Positions 25,782 through 34,258 of a stretch of 64,000 nucleotides of DNA are shown in pieces (the stretch's first letter is position 1; each line of letters opens with the position of its first letter). The stretch lies in NCBI RefSeq assembly GCF_016894385.1, contig NZ_CP069811.1, positions 2,146,501-2,210,500 of the forward strand. The letters run 5' to 3'. The DNA is from Cupriavidus oxalaticus (lineage in GTDB: Bacteria; Pseudomonadota; Gammaproteobacteria; Burkholderiales; Burkholderiaceae). A model generated the notes under the pieces. That model saw only the letters and a list, made by a program, of their open reading frames with translations, was not told the DNA's origin and did not search any database. Made by a program: the position numbers and the translations under genes.

Positions 25782-27791
25782 ATGAACACCGTGAACGACC
25801 TCTATCGCAAGCGCCAGGGCCAGAGCCCCACCGCCTGCCCGCCGGAACCCTGCGTGTGCGGCACCTGCGGCATGCTGGAATGCCTGTGCCGGCCGCGCTT
25901 CTTCGCCGGCCAGGTGCTGACCGCCGACGACCTCAACCGGCTCGACGGCTATATCCGCGGCAAGCACCGGCTGCACAACCGGCAGTTGCACGGCTGGGGC
26001 GTGGTCAACGGGCTCGAAGTCACCTGCAACCCGTGCGGCGATGGCGTCGCGGTCGGCTGCGGCTACGCGCTCAGCCCCTGCGGCGACGACATCGTGGTGT
26101 GCGAGGCGGTCAGCGTCGATGTGTGCGAGCTGATCCGGCGCTGCAAGGATGCCGAGCACCGCTGGCAGCAGTGCGAGCCGATGCAGCATCCGCCGCCGCA
26201 GCAGTGCGACGCCGGCGAAGAGGAATGGATCCTGGCGATCCGCTACGCCGAAGCGCCGGCGCGCGGGGTCAAGCCGCTGCGCCCGGCGCCGGACTGCACC
26301 GCCAACAGCTGCGCCTGTGGCGGCAATGGCGGCAAGTGCGGATGCGGCGGGGCCTGCGGCGGCATGAAATGTGGCTGCAACGGCGGCGGCGGCAACGGCG
26401 CCACGCTGGCCAAACCGCGCGGCGCGCCGGTGCAGTGCGAGCCCACCGTGATCTGCGAGGGCTTTGCCTTCGAGGTCTACCGCAAGCCGCCCGACAAGGC
26501 CCCCGACCCGGTCGGCACCACCGACAGCACCGTCGGCGGCGCGGCTGGCGGCAATCAGGGCAACAACCAGGCCTTCAACCCCGACTCCGAACTGATGCAG
26601 CGCTTCCGCTGCTGCGTCGAGCTGCTGGTCACGCAGATGCCCAAGCTGCCCGGCGCGCTCAAGGTTCCCGCCACCGCCGCCGAGGCGCAGGCGTGGTACC
26701 AGTGGCTCGGCGCCGCGCGCATGCAGCTGCGGCGCTATTTCGCCAGCCACGGCAGCTACAACTGCGACCTGATGGCGCAGTTCAATGCCATCCCCTACCC
26801 CGCCGCGGGCACGCTCGCCAATGCGGGCGCGATCTACCTGGCGGCGGTGCTGCTGATGATCGTCTGGCTCGACGCCATGCTCGCCTGCTTCTGCTCGGCG
26901 CTGCTGCCGCCGTGCCCGGCGCCCACGCGCGAGGTGCGCGTGCCGCTGGCGTCGCTGCATATCGCCGGCGGCTGCGGCGCCCAGTCCTGCCGCGTGCTGC
27001 GCGTGTGCAACTGGACCGTGCACCGCAAGTTCGCCACCACCTTCCCGTCGCTGCAGTACTGGCTCGGGATCCTGCCGTTCGGCAAGCAGCTGCGGCAGCT
27101 GCTGGAGAACCTGTGCTGCTTCGATATCGGCGGCATCCTGGCCGACATCCCCCAGCAGGACAACGTGCCGGGCGCACAGCCCGGGCTCTTCGCGATGCGC
27201 GCGGAGATACCGCCCGATGTGGCGTCGAACGTGGCACCCGACAACGCGGCCGGGAACGGGAACGGGAACGGTGGCAACGGCGGCAACGCCGACATCAAGC
27301 TGGCCAATGCCGCCTACCAGCGCGCCAACGACCTGCTGAACCCGGCCGTGGCCGAACCCGAACGCATCGCCGGCGCCACCGGGCTGCTGCGCGCCGCGCT
27401 GGCGCGCACTGGCAAGACACTGGAGTTCAGCACGCTGGCCGAGAGCATGATGCTGCCCGGCGGCGCCGGCAACGAGCGGGACAGATTGTCGGCCGCGGAG
27501 AGCGCGAACCTGCCCCAGTTCGTCATCGCCAACCAGCTGATGCGGCCGGCCGTGAGCGCCGCGCTGGCGCCGATGCTGGATGCCGCACTGGGCCTGTCGC
27601 TGCGCGCCACGGCCTTCACCGGTGCGGCGCCGGACACGGCCACGCCCGACGCCATGGCCGCCCTGCGGACCGACATGGACGCACTGCGCGACAGCCTCAA
27701 GGCGCAGGCCGCCGAAATCGAGCGGCTCAAGGCTGAGGCCAGGCCCGCGCCCAAGCCGGCCACCAAGCGCGGCGGCCGCAAACCCGGCTAG
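25782..27791 (+). CDS. Fibre-like eCIS protein B with N-terminal LHGxG module and Cys/Gly-rich insert
   Basis: A 669-residue protein. The N-terminal module (RPRFFAGQVLTADDLNRLDG, HRLHNRQLHGWGVVNGLEV, GYALSPCGDDIVVCE) aligns with proteins A and C on either side. Near residues 177-206 is an insert with seven cysteines in a glycine-rich context (CGCGGACGGMKCGC), suited to metal binding or disulfides. A helical segment with IYLAAVLLMIVWLDAMLACF around residue 350 could be a membrane-active helix. Asn/Gly-rich linkers follow, then a C-terminal coiled coil (DALRDSLKAQAAEIERLKAE) and a basic tail. Role unknown; the shared module suggests docking on the baseplate. Confidence 0.77.
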   Translation: MNTVNDLYRKRQGQSPTACPPEPCVCGTCGMLECLCRPRFFAGQVLTADDLNRLDGYIRGKHRLHNRQLHGWGVVNGLEVTCNPCGDGVAVGCGYALSPCGDDIVVCEAVSVDVCELIRRCKDAEHRWQQCEPMQHPPPQQCDAGEEEWILAIRYAEAPARGVKPLRPAPDCTANSCACGGNGGKCGCGGACGGMKCGCNGGGGNGATLAKPRGAPVQCEPTVICEGFAFEVYRKPPDKAPDPVGTTDSTVGGAAGGNQGNNQAFNPDSELMQRFRCCVELLVTQMPKLPGALKVPATAAEAQAWYQWLGAARMQLRRYFASHGSYNCDLMAQFNAIPYPAAGTLANAGAIYLAAVLLMIVWLDAMLACFCSALLPPCPAPTREVRVPLASLHIAGGCGAQSCRVLRVCNWTVHRKFATTFPSLQYWLGILPFGKQLRQLLENLCCFDIGGILADIPQQDNVPGAQPGLFAMRAEIPPDVASNVAPDNAAGNGNGNGGNGGNADIKLANAAYQRANDLLNPAVAEPERIAGATGLLRAALARTGKTLEFSTLAESMMLPGGAGNERDRLSAAESANLPQFVIANQLMRPAVSAALAPMLDAALGLSLRATAFTGAAPDTATPDAMAALRTDMDALRDSLKAQAAEIERLKAEARPAPKPATKRGGRKPG

Positions 27792-27803
27792 GAGGAATGC
27801 GCC

Positions 27804-30068
27804 ATGACCACCGAATTTGCCGAGCGGCCGCGCTTCTTCGAGGGCCAGTACCTCGGCGCCGAGGACCTGCAGGCGCTGCTGCGCTACTTCAGCACGCTGC
27901 TGGCGCGCCACCACCTGGGCAGCCACAGCTGGGGCATCGCCTCCGGCATCGAGCTGGTCTACCAGGACTCGCCGCAGGGCACGGTCGAGGCTTACCTGAC
28001 GCCGGGGCTGGCCACCGACGGCTATGGCCGCGCCATCGTGGTGGCCGAGCCCTTCCCCCTCGACGCCGGCCTGTTCGCCGGGCAGCCCGCCGGCCTGGTG
28101 AACGTGTGGATCCGCTATGACGAGGCCGCGGGCCAGGGCGTGCGTCCCGGCTTCGAGGTCTGCGGCGCCACCGATGCCTATGCCCGCGTGGTCGAGTCCT
28201 TCCTGGTCGAGGTCGGCGAGCGCAAGACCATCGAGACCCGCCAGAGCGGCGTGGCGCTGGGCGACGACAGCTACGGCGACGCGCGCGAGGCGCCGGGCGC
28301 GCTGCTGCCGCTGCAGCCCATCGCGCCGGATGGTTCGGTGCCGGCGCAGCGCTTTCCCGGCGCTGACGATCCCAGCCTGTGGCTGATCCCGGTCGGGCGC
28401 GTGCTGTGGCAGGGCGGCGCGCTGCAGCAGCCGACGCCGGCCAGCGCCACCCAGTCGCGCCTGTTCCGCCGGCATGCCGGCTGGATCGGCGAGGCGCTGC
28501 ACGGCACCGGCGGCCTGCTGCGGCTGCGCGGGCGCTGGATCCCGCGCGCGGGCGGCACGCCGGTGGAGCAACTGTGCGAAGCCGACCAGCCCACGGCCGC
28601 CGACCTGGTGTTCTGCGCCAGCGACCCCGACACGCCGCACTTCCGCGAACCGGTCTGGCTCGACGCCGACACGCGCGCGCGCGGCCACCTGCGCTACTAC
28701 GGCACGCGCGCCGAGTGGGTCGATGCCGGCGGCACCGACTACCTGGCACAGGGCACCGTCACCGCGCTGCAGCGCGCCGCGCCCAGTGCCGTCGACGGGG
28801 TCGACCTGCGGGTGCTGCTGGGCCAGCCGCAAGGCACCGCCGGCCCGACCCGTCTCACCCTCGGCGCCGCCACGCCGACCGGCACCGACCCCTGCGCGGT
28901 CGGCTTCAGCTATACCGCCGGCGTGGCGATCCAGCACGACGGCCGGGTCGGCATCGGCAGCACCGACAAGGCGCTGGCGCTGCCGCTGACGGTGCGCGCG
29001 CTCGCCGCCAACGGCGGCCTGGTCGGGCTGGAAGGCACCGGCGGCGCGCTGGCGTGGCAGGTCAACCTGGGGCCGGCCAAGAACGGCCTCAACGTGACCC
29101 AGGACGATCCCACGCTGAGCAACCTGTTCATCGAGGCGGCCAGCGGCAATGTCGGCATCGGCACGCTGGCGCCGGGCGCGCGGCTCGACATCCAGCAGGT
29201 GCCGTCGCCGCAGGGCAACGCGGTGGGCAACGGCAAGTGGCTGCAGATGGGCAGCAGCGGCGCGCCCGATGCCGGCCAGGCCTGGTTCCAGTACGGCCCG
29301 CAGCTGGCACCGCTGCTGGTGCTGAGCGACCTCGACGATCCGCCGCGGGTCCAGTTCCAGCAGGTCGGCAACGGCAACGAGGCCGCCGCGCAGTTCTCCA
29401 GCTGGGTCGGCCAGGCGCGCAGCAACTCGCCCGACCTGGCGCTGTTCGGCGGCAGCGTCGGCATCGGCACGCTGACACCGTCGCGCACGCTGCACGTGCT
29501 CGGCAACGAGATCCACAGCGGCGGCGGCGGTGCCGGGCTGTCGTTCGAGAACCGCGAGACCGGCGCCTTTATCGCCAACCCGGGCAACGGCGAGCGCTGG
29601 GTCTGGTACGCCAGCGGCGGAAATGCGCGGCTGTGGAGCAACGGCGACAAGCTGACCGTGACCCCGGCCGGGCGCATGGGCCTGGGCACCGCCGCGCCCG
29701 CCAGCACGCTGGAAGTGCGCGGCGCGATCCGGCTCGGCGACAACGGCGACTACTTCGCGGTGGGCGGCGTGGCCGAGATGCGCATCGTGGCAGGGCAGGC
29801 CAGCGCCGGCGGCGGCTCCGCCGGCACCGGGTGGAGCGCCACGCGCACCAGCACCGGCCACTATACGGTGAGCTTTTCGCCGGCCTTTACCGCGACGCCG
29901 GTGGTCGTCGCCAGCCTGGTCGACTCGGCCAACGACGACCAGGCCGGCACCGTGCGCAACGTCGGCCCCGGCGGCTTCACGCTGGTCGCCCGCGACGTCA
30001 CGCCGCCGTCGGAAGGCAGCTTTGTCGACAACGCCTTCCACTTCATCGCCTACGGGCCCCGCAACTGA
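27804..30068 (+). CDS. Fibre-like eCIS protein C with N-terminal LHGxG-type module and receptor-like C-terminus
   Basis: A 754-residue protein. The N-terminus RPRFFEGQYLGAEDLQALLRY, then LGSHSWGIASGIEL and PGLATDGYGRAIVV, aligns with the modules of proteins A and B. From about residue 370 there are repeats built on VGIGST, VGIGTLAPGARLDIQ, VGIGTLTPSRTLHV and MGLGTAAPASTLEV, which are beta-helix units common in phage tail fibres. The end (TGHYTVSFSPAFTATPVVVA, then VDNAFHFIAYG) resembles the H-type-lectin-like tips of tail fibres. This is the best candidate in the cluster for the receptor-binding fibre (Pvc13 role). GGAGGAA precedes the ATG. Confidence 0.82.
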   Translation: MTTEFAERPRFFEGQYLGAEDLQALLRYFSTLLARHHLGSHSWGIASGIELVYQDSPQGTVEAYLTPGLATDGYGRAIVVAEPFPLDAGLFAGQPAGLVNVWIRYDEAAGQGVRPGFEVCGATDAYARVVESFLVEVGERKTIETRQSGVALGDDSYGDAREAPGALLPLQPIAPDGSVPAQRFPGADDPSLWLIPVGRVLWQGGALQQPTPASATQSRLFRRHAGWIGEALHGTGGLLRLRGRWIPRAGGTPVEQLCEADQPTAADLVFCASDPDTPHFREPVWLDADTRARGHLRYYGTRAEWVDAGGTDYLAQGTVTALQRAAPSAVDGVDLRVLLGQPQGTAGPTRLTLGAATPTGTDPCAVGFSYTAGVAIQHDGRVGIGSTDKALALPLTVRALAANGGLVGLEGTGGALAWQVNLGPAKNGLNVTQDDPTLSNLFIEAASGNVGIGTLAPGARLDIQQVPSPQGNAVGNGKWLQMGSSGAPDAGQAWFQYGPQLAPLLVLSDLDDPPRVQFQQVGNGNEAAAQFSSWVGQARSNSPDLALFGGSVGIGTLTPSRTLHVLGNEIHSGGGGAGLSFENRETGAFIANPGNGERWVWYASGGNARLWSNGDKLTVTPAGRMGLGTAAPASTLEVRGAIRLGDNGDYFAVGGVAEMRIVAGQASAGGGSAGTGWSATRTSTGHYTVSFSPAFTATPVVVASLVDSANDDQAGTVRNVGPGGFTLVARDVTPPSEGSFVDNAFHFIAYGPRN

Positions 30069-30079
30069 CAGGAGCCGCC

Positions 30080-30319
30080 ATGGACCAAGCCATCGCCGTT
30101 GCCGCCACCGCGCCCATCGCGCGCAGCCTGCTGCAGGCGCGCCTGGCCACGCTGCGCAGCGAATACAGCGCGGGCCAGCGGCTGCTGGCCGAGGCCGAGG
30201 CGCGCACCGCCACGCTGCGCGAGCAGTTGCTGCGCATCGGCGGCGCCGCGCAGGTGCTGGAGGAGCTGCTGTCCGTCGACGCGCAACAGGCTGGCGCGGC
30301 CGGCGCTGCGCAGACGTAG
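30080..30319 (+). CDS. Small coiled-coil protein between fibre and tape-measure genes
   Basis: A 79-residue soluble protein, nearly all helical: IARSLLQARLATLRSEYSAG, then RLLAEAEARTATLREQLLRI and AAQVLEELLSVDAQ, giving regular leucine heptads. It has a good AGGAGCC site before ATG 30080 and lies 11 bp after the fibre gene and 2 bp before the tape-measure gene, so it is a cluster member. A chaperone for fibre folding or a trimerisation partner would fit, as small coiled-coil proteins often accompany fibre genes, but this is a guess. Confidence 0.75.
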   Translation: MDQAIAVAATAPIARSLLQARLATLRSEYSAGQRLLAEAEARTATLREQLLRIGGAAQVLEELLSVDAQQAGAAGAAQT

Positions 30320-30321
30320 AC

Positions 30322-32070
30322 ATGGCCCACCTTCGCATCCGCCACTGGCACAACGACTACACCGCGCCGGGTTCGCACCCGGCACCGGCCGCGCTCGGCC
30401 ACCAGCTCGACGCGCTGGCGCCGCAGCTGGCGCAGGCACTGGCGGACCAGCTCGACGCACTCGGCCTGGACGACGATGCCGTGGTGCTGCTGCCGCGGCT
30501 GGAAATCGAATGCGAGATCGATACCGCCTGCCCCGGCGAGCAGGTTGTGCGCCACTGGTCGCGCCAGCTGGCGCTGGCCTTTGCCCACGCGCTGGCGGAT
30601 CCCGCCGGCGACGCCGTGCGGATGCCCTCGCGCGCGGCCTACCATGCGCGCTTCATCGAACGGCTGCTGCGCGGCGACGGCTGGGACAGCTGGCTCTTCC
30701 ACCGTTTTGCCGGCCTGCGCATGCTGCCGGCGGGCGCGGCCATCCGCACGCTGCTGACCGAAGACGCCGCCACCGGGCGCGCCACGCTGGCGCTGCTGGA
30801 CGAGGCAAGCTGGCCCATGCTGCTGGCGGCGCTGGGCGAGCGCGAGGCGGTGCGCATCCTGTACCGCTGGCACGAGCAGGAGCGCGAGGCGACCGAAGCG
30901 GGCGCGCTGGGGCCGGCCGCCAGTGCATGGCGCCAGGCGCCGCCCGGGCGCGTCGCGCCGCCGCTGCTGGCGTTGTGGCTGCTCGCGCATGGCGGCGCGG
31001 CGCAGTCAGCCGGCATCGGCGCGCTGTGCTGGCTGGCGGCCTTGCTGTCGATGCCTGACGACATGGCCACCGGCGAACTGGCGCGGATGGCAACGCATGG
31101 CGTGATCGACAAGATGCCAGCCTTGGCCACGGATCCCGACTGGCTGCTGCGGCTCGCCACCACGCCGCAGCCCGTGCGTGCGGCGATGGCATCGCTGGCG
31201 GCGCAGGCCAGGCAGATGCCGCAGGACCGCGCGCAACCCGCAACCGGCGCTGCGCAGGAATCGCTTGACGCGCCATTCGGCGGCCTCGCGTGGCTGCTGC
31301 CAGCGCTGCACGACCTGTGCGACCTGTGCGACAGCGGCTGGGCCAGCGCACTGCCCGCGCCGCCCGCCGGGGCCGGCAGCGCGCGCGACCTTGCCGTGCT
31401 GCTGGCGCTGGCGATCGCCGCCGGCCATCGTGGCGAACGGGTGTGGCGCGATCCGTTCTGGCGCACCTTCCTGCAGGTGGCACCGGGCTTCGCGCTGCCG
31501 GCGCTGCACGACTGGCTGGCCGACGCGGACGCCTGCGCGCCCGCTCGGGCACTGGCCGCCACGTTGCGCCGCTGCGCGTTCACCGGCGCCGCGCGACTCC
31601 GGGTGCCGGCCGGCGCGACCCGCACCGAGGTATGGATCGAGCCCGGCAGCGCCTGCCGCCTGCATGCCATGGCGCCACCGGCCGACCTGGCCGAATCCGC
31701 CCCGCTGACCTTCGCCATGCGGCTGCGCCTGACGCGGCTGCTGCGCCAGGATCTTGCGCTGCTGCGCGCCAGCCCGGTGCTGGCGGCGCTGCCGCCGGGC
31801 TGGCAGGACCTCTTCGCCACGCTGGCGCAGGCCGCGCTGCGGCGCACTGCCTTCCGCATCCCGGGCGCGGCCTGCTGCACGTTGCCGTACCTGTTCGCCA
31901 ACGTGCTCGACACGCGCGGCGAAGCGCGACGCGACGGTGCCGCCGCGGCGGCCTGGACGCTCTCGCTGCGCCGCCCGCCGCTGCACGTGCTGCTGAGCCT
32001 GAACGGCATGGCGCGGCTGCGGCTCACCTGGCCGGGCCAGCGCCAACTGGCCTTGCACTGCACGGAGTGA
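30322..32070 (+). CDS. Tape-measure protein of the contractile injection system (Pvc14-like)
   Basis: A 582-residue protein. The N-terminal 100 residues show the CIS tape-measure pattern: a polar start, a helix of amphipathic repeats (QLDALAPQLAQALADQLDAL), the acidic strand VVLLPRLEIECEID and a second helix with RQLALAFAHALAD. The remainder is alanine-rich helix, with an RFIERLLRGDGWDSWLFHRF segment. In Afp the equivalent protein sets particle length. At 582 residues it is clearly shorter than the roughly 1000-residue PVC homologue, so a shorter particle is predicted. The gene sits just before the AAA+ ATPase gene, its usual partner. Confidence 0.8.
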   Translation: MAHLRIRHWHNDYTAPGSHPAPAALGHQLDALAPQLAQALADQLDALGLDDDAVVLLPRLEIECEIDTACPGEQVVRHWSRQLALAFAHALADPAGDAVRMPSRAAYHARFIERLLRGDGWDSWLFHRFAGLRMLPAGAAIRTLLTEDAATGRATLALLDEASWPMLLAALGEREAVRILYRWHEQEREATEAGALGPAASAWRQAPPGRVAPPLLALWLLAHGGAAQSAGIGALCWLAALLSMPDDMATGELARMATHGVIDKMPALATDPDWLLRLATTPQPVRAAMASLAAQARQMPQDRAQPATGAAQESLDAPFGGLAWLLPALHDLCDLCDSGWASALPAPPAGAGSARDLAVLLALAIAAGHRGERVWRDPFWRTFLQVAPGFALPALHDWLADADACAPARALAATLRRCAFTGAARLRVPAGATRTEVWIEPGSACRLHAMAPPADLAESAPLTFAMRLRLTRLLRQDLALLRASPVLAALPPGWQDLFATLAQAALRRTAFRIPGAACCTLPYLFANVLDTRGEARRDGAAAAAWTLSLRRPPLHVLLSLNGMARLRLTWPGQRQLALHCTE

Positions 32071-32074
32071 GGCG

Positions 32075-34243
32075 ATGCGCCGCGATCTCGACCCGCTCAT
32101 CGACGGCGGCCTGCAGGCACCGATTCAGGCACCGATTCACGCACCGATAGCGGCGCCATGGCCGCAGGCCCACCCCTTCGGCAACGAACGGCTGTGGCTG
32201 GACTGCCTGGTCGAGCGCGAAATCCTGCGCCTGCGCGCACGCTACGAACTGTCGCTCGACGAACTGCGCGGCCTCTATATTTCCGACCGCCAGGTCGATG
32301 CGCTGCTGCGCCAGCAGGCCGGGCAGCACGGCCAGCCCGACGCCGATCCCGCCGGCGCGCTGACGCGCCAGGCCGCGCAGTGGCGCGAGCACTTCAACAC
32401 CGGCTCGCCGCTGGCGCTGCTGGGCGAGCGGCTGGCGCTGGCGCCGGCGGACCTGGAGCTGCTCTTCGTCGTGCTCGCGCCCGAACTCGACCTGCGCTAC
32501 GAGACGCTCTACGCCTACCTGAACAACGACATCGCGCGCAAGTTCGCCACCGTCGACATGGCACGCCGCCTGCTCGGCGCCGACGTGGTCCCGCATGACG
32601 CCGCGGCGCTGCGCAGCCGCATCGGCATGCTGGCCGCGGCCGGCATCCTGGTGCTGGCCGACAGTGGCGAACCACGCAGCACGCTCGGACAAGGCCTGGC
32701 GCTGGCGCCGCCGGTCGCGCAATTCCTGCTCGGCATCCCGCCCGCCGCGCAGCAGATGGCAGGCATGGACGAACCCTGGCTGGAAGCCGTGGCCGATGCG
32801 ATCGGCACGATCGGCGCGCCAGCCGCCGGCAGCGAGCTGATCGCCTGCCGCAGCGACGACCCCGAGCGCCAGGCCGGCTGGGCGCGCCGCCTGCTGGCCC
32901 GCCGCGGCCGCCACGCGCTGCACCTGGCGCCGCACGCCCTGCTGGCCGGCACATCGCCGCTGCTGACCGCCCGGCTCGCGCACGCCGCGCTGGTGCTGCA
33001 TGATGCCGCCGGCACCAGCCGCGACGCCGCCGCGGACGAACGCCTGGCCGGTGCGCTGCGGCGCGCGCTCGACGCCGGCCTGGACGTGCTGTGGCTGGTG
33101 CCGCCGAACTGGCGCCCCCTGCCCGCGCTGTCGCGCCTGCCGCTGACCACCTTCACGCTCGCCGCCGCCACCGGCGCCGAGCGCGCACAGGACTGGGCCG
33201 ATGCCATCCACGACACCCGCCTGGCCGATGCGGGACCGCCGGCCGCGCACATGGCCGAAGCGCTCGCCGCCCGGTTTTCCCTGTCCGGCACCCGCATCCG
33301 GCAGGCGGTGCGCGCCGCGCAGGCATTGTGGGCGGCCGACCCGGCCATCGCCAGCGGCCGCGAGGCGCTCGACCGCGCCGCGCGCCAGCTTGCCGCACAG
33401 GGACTGGCGCAGGTGGCCGAGCTCGCCACGCGCCCGCACCGCTGGCCGCAGCTGGTCCTGCCTGCCACCACGCTGCAGCTGCTGCACGAAATCGCCGCCG
33501 CCATCGCCTGCCGCGAGCGGGTGTTCCGCGACTGGAACATGCAGGGCCGCACCGGCCGCAGCGCCGGGCTGATGCTGCTGTTCGCCGGCGCCTCAGGCAC
33601 CGGCAAGACCATGGCGGCGTCGGTGCTGGCCAACCACGCCGGCCTGGACCTGTTCCGCGTCGACCTGGCCAGCGTGGTGTCGAAATACATCGGCGAGACC
33701 GAGAAGAACCTGGAGCGCATCTTCAGCGCCGCGCAGGACGCCGATGCGATCCTGCTGTTCGACGAGGCCGACGCCCTGCTCGGCAAGCGCGCCGAGGTCA
33801 AGGACGCGCACGACCGCTACGCCAATATCGAGGTGGCCTACCTGCTGCAGCGCATGGAAACGCACGACGGCGTGGTGATCCTGGCGAGCAACCTGCCCAA
33901 GAACCTCGACCCCGCCTTTGCCCGGCGCATGCACTACACGGTGGAGTTCGGCCGGCCCAACGCGGTGTTGCGCGAGCAGCTCTGGCGCGGCATGTTCCCC
34001 GCCGAGGTGCCGCTGGCGGGCGATATCGACTATGCCTTCGTTGCCGGGCAGTTCGAGCTGACGGGCGGGGACATCCAGACCATTGCGCTGGAGGCGGCCT
34101 TCCTGGCCGCCGGCGAAGGCAGCGCGGTGGGCATGGCGCAATTGATGCGGGCGCTGTCGCGGCGGCAGACCAAGCATGGGGATCCTGGCGCGGCGGCGCG
34201 TTTGCGCGCGCACCAGGCTGTCAGCGCGCAGGGGCGTGCCTGA
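32075..34243 (+). CDS. eCIS AAA+ ATPase (Pvc15-like)
   Basis: A 722-residue protein with a helical N-terminal half and a single C-terminal AAA+ module. Walker A is GASGTGKT (505-512), Walker B ILLFDEADALLG with D563/E564, and an arginine-rich sensor region DPAFARRMHYTVEFGRP follows. The central helix SVVSKYIGETEKNLERIF is typical of the FtsH/CDC48-like clade. Pvc15 family members are required for cargo loading or particle assembly. The N-terminus holds a small tandem peptide repeat (three copies of API-type residues, residues 16-26) encoded by a near-tandem CACCGATTC DNA repeat. The three cargo candidates follow immediately. Confidence 0.95.
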   Translation: MRRDLDPLIDGGLQAPIQAPIHAPIAAPWPQAHPFGNERLWLDCLVEREILRLRARYELSLDELRGLYISDRQVDALLRQQAGQHGQPDADPAGALTRQAAQWREHFNTGSPLALLGERLALAPADLELLFVVLAPELDLRYETLYAYLNNDIARKFATVDMARRLLGADVVPHDAAALRSRIGMLAAAGILVLADSGEPRSTLGQGLALAPPVAQFLLGIPPAAQQMAGMDEPWLEAVADAIGTIGAPAAGSELIACRSDDPERQAGWARRLLARRGRHALHLAPHALLAGTSPLLTARLAHAALVLHDAAGTSRDAAADERLAGALRRALDAGLDVLWLVPPNWRPLPALSRLPLTTFTLAAATGAERAQDWADAIHDTRLADAGPPAAHMAEALAARFSLSGTRIRQAVRAAQALWAADPAIASGREALDRAARQLAAQGLAQVAELATRPHRWPQLVLPATTLQLLHEIAAAIACRERVFRDWNMQGRTGRSAGLMLLFAGASGTGKTMAASVLANHAGLDLFRVDLASVVSKYIGETEKNLERIFSAAQDADAILLFDEADALLGKRAEVKDAHDRYANIEVAYLLQRMETHDGVVILASNLPKNLDPAFARRMHYTVEFGRPNAVLREQLWRGMFPAEVPLAGDIDYAFVAGQFELTGGDIQTIALEAAFLAAGEGSAVGMAQLMRALSRRQTKHGDPGAAARLRAHQAVSAQGRA

Positions 34244-34258
34244 AGGCACGATACCGCG

